NCBI GenBank assembly: GCA_963768025.1 | Contig: CAVYGM010000009.1 | Location: 1 to 64,000 of the forward strand | Length of the DNA: 64,000 nucleotides | DNA from: CAVYGM01 sp963768025 | GTDB lineage: Bacteria > Bacteroidota > Bacteroidia > Cytophagales > Spirosomataceae | Reading direction: 5' to 3' | Shown: positions 63,247 through 64,000 of the stretch, piece by piece | Position numbering within the stretch: the first letter of the stretch is position 1 | Layout of the letters: every line of letters starts with the position of its first letter | Position numbers and translations under genes: made by a program | The notes under the pieces: generated by a model | Told to the model about the DNA's origin: nothing | Database searches by the model: none | The model's input: only the letters and a program-made list of their open reading frames with translations

Positions 63247-64000
63247 ATGTTTGAAAGCTTACAGGATAAACTCAATACCGCCTTCCGTACCCTGAAGGGA
63301 AAAGACCGGATTTCGGATATAAACGTAGCCGCCACCACCAAGGAAGTACGCCGGGCGCTGGTAGATGCCGACGTGAACTTCAAGGTAGCGAAGGACATCA
63401 CCGACCGGATTCGGGAAAAAGCCCTGGACCGCAAGATTCTGATTTCGGTGGAACCGGGCCAGATGTTTGTAAAAATCGTGCAGGAGGAGCTCACCGAGCT
63501 CATGGGCGGACAGGCCGAAAGCATCAACATCAAAGGTGACCCCGCCGTGATCCTCATCGCCGGTTTGCAGGGGTCGGGTAAGACCACCTTCTCGGGCAAA
63601 TTAGCCATGCTGCTCAAAAAGCAGGGCCGGAACGTACTTCTTACAGCTTGCGATATTTACCGCCCCGCGGCCATTGACCAGCTGAAAGTACTGGGCGGAC
63701 AGATCGGCGTAGATGTATACGCGGAGCCGGACAACAAGAGTGCCGTCGAAATAGCCCAGAATGCCATTGCCCACGCCCGCAAAACAGGCAAGAAAGTGGT
63801 GATTGTGGATACGGCCGGACGCTTGGCCGTGGACGAGGTGATGATGAAAGAGGTGGCCGACATCAAGAAGCCGCCGTGAAACCCTCCGAAATTCTGTTTG
63901 TGGTGGATTCCATGACGGGTCAGGATGCGGTGAATACCGCCAGGACCTTCAACGAGCGCCTGAATTTTGACGGCGTGGTTCTCACCAAACTCGACGGCGA
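63247..64000 (+). pseudogene. ffh: Signal recognition particle GTPase, partial, one frameshift
   Basis: Start at 63247 gives MFESLQDKLNTAFRTLKG (N domain). G domain has GLQGSGKTTFSGKLA, TACDIYRPAAIDQL and VDTAGRLAVDEVMM. The frame breaks near 63865 (one base missing before AVKPSEILFVVDSMTGQDAVN) and then stays open to the window end through VLTKLDGD. The remaining half, including the M domain, lies outside. Targets nascent membrane proteins to SecYEG. Confidence 0.93.

Overview
The window looks like chromosome from a member of the Bacteroidota, most likely Cytophagales (Spirosoma/Dyadobacter-like). The indicators are a SusC/SusD pair, M56-TonB fusion sensors, an ECF sigma factor, -7 boxes of the TAnnTTTG type, a bacillithiol-reductase-like YpdA, and FG-GAP/c-type cytochrome proteins. 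GC content is moderate. No rRNA, tRNA or CRISPR array was seen. At least twenty genes or gene copies are interrupted by 1-2 base indels, often in homopolymers. The sequence is therefore probably a lightly polished assembly, and most broken genes here should be read as intact genes with errors unless stated otherwise.

Layout. Positions 1-7023 form a giant inverted duplication centred near 3656. Each arm carries an esterase gene (alpha/beta hydrolase plus SGNH hydrolase), a divergent M24 aminopeptidase gene, and the first half of a glycoside-hydrolase-like gene cut at the centre. The arms are nearly identical in most places, but patches show synonymous divergence, and the control regions differ completely (left about 370 bp with a fic gene remnant and a set of palindromic operators; right about 110 bp). 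Positions 7.8-11.7 kb hold a DUF1338/HglS-type dioxygenase, a RAYT transposase flanked by its own REP palindromes, and a SoxB-like phosphohydrolase with a DsrE-like partner. Positions 11.9-23.8 kb hold argH, a cytochrome c/FG-GAP protein, susC, susD, a UPF0175/DUF3368 toxin-antitoxin pair, a second cytochrome c/FG-GAP protein on the other strand, and argB.

Positions 23.9-31.5 kb (minus strand) hold an FAD oxidoreductase, a YjjG nucleotidase, a clock-like set (response regulator, KaiC, two KaiB, PAS histidine kinase) and a thioredoxin-like ferredoxin. Positions 31.9-46.6 kb hold an ECF sigma factor with a tiny overlapping partner, nth, a double FKBP lipoprotein, a metallo-hydrolase, dnaG, DUF2911, DoxX-like and YCF48-like proteins, ypdA, a frameshifted pabB-pabC pair, a PIN toxin-antitoxin pair and priA. 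Positions 46.7-55.0 kb hold pyk and a sensory/energy cluster: BlaI repressor, two M56 peptidase-TonB fusions with two free TonB-C lipoproteins between them, and ExbD/ExbB convergent to them.

Positions 55.3-60.8 kb hold two small membrane proteins and a probable copper-handling operon: a cysteine-motif small protein, di-heme MbnH/MauG-like enzyme, MbnP, a second di-heme enzyme, and an outer-membrane-like protein. The window ends with a thioredoxin-like protein, a small secreted protein and the start of ffh.

The intergenic DNA is itself unusual. There is a REP/REPIN family matching the RAYT, five unrelated-sequence long imperfect hairpins built from 7-8 bp units, one GC-rich branched repeat, and an apparent excess of the hexamer GGTACC.
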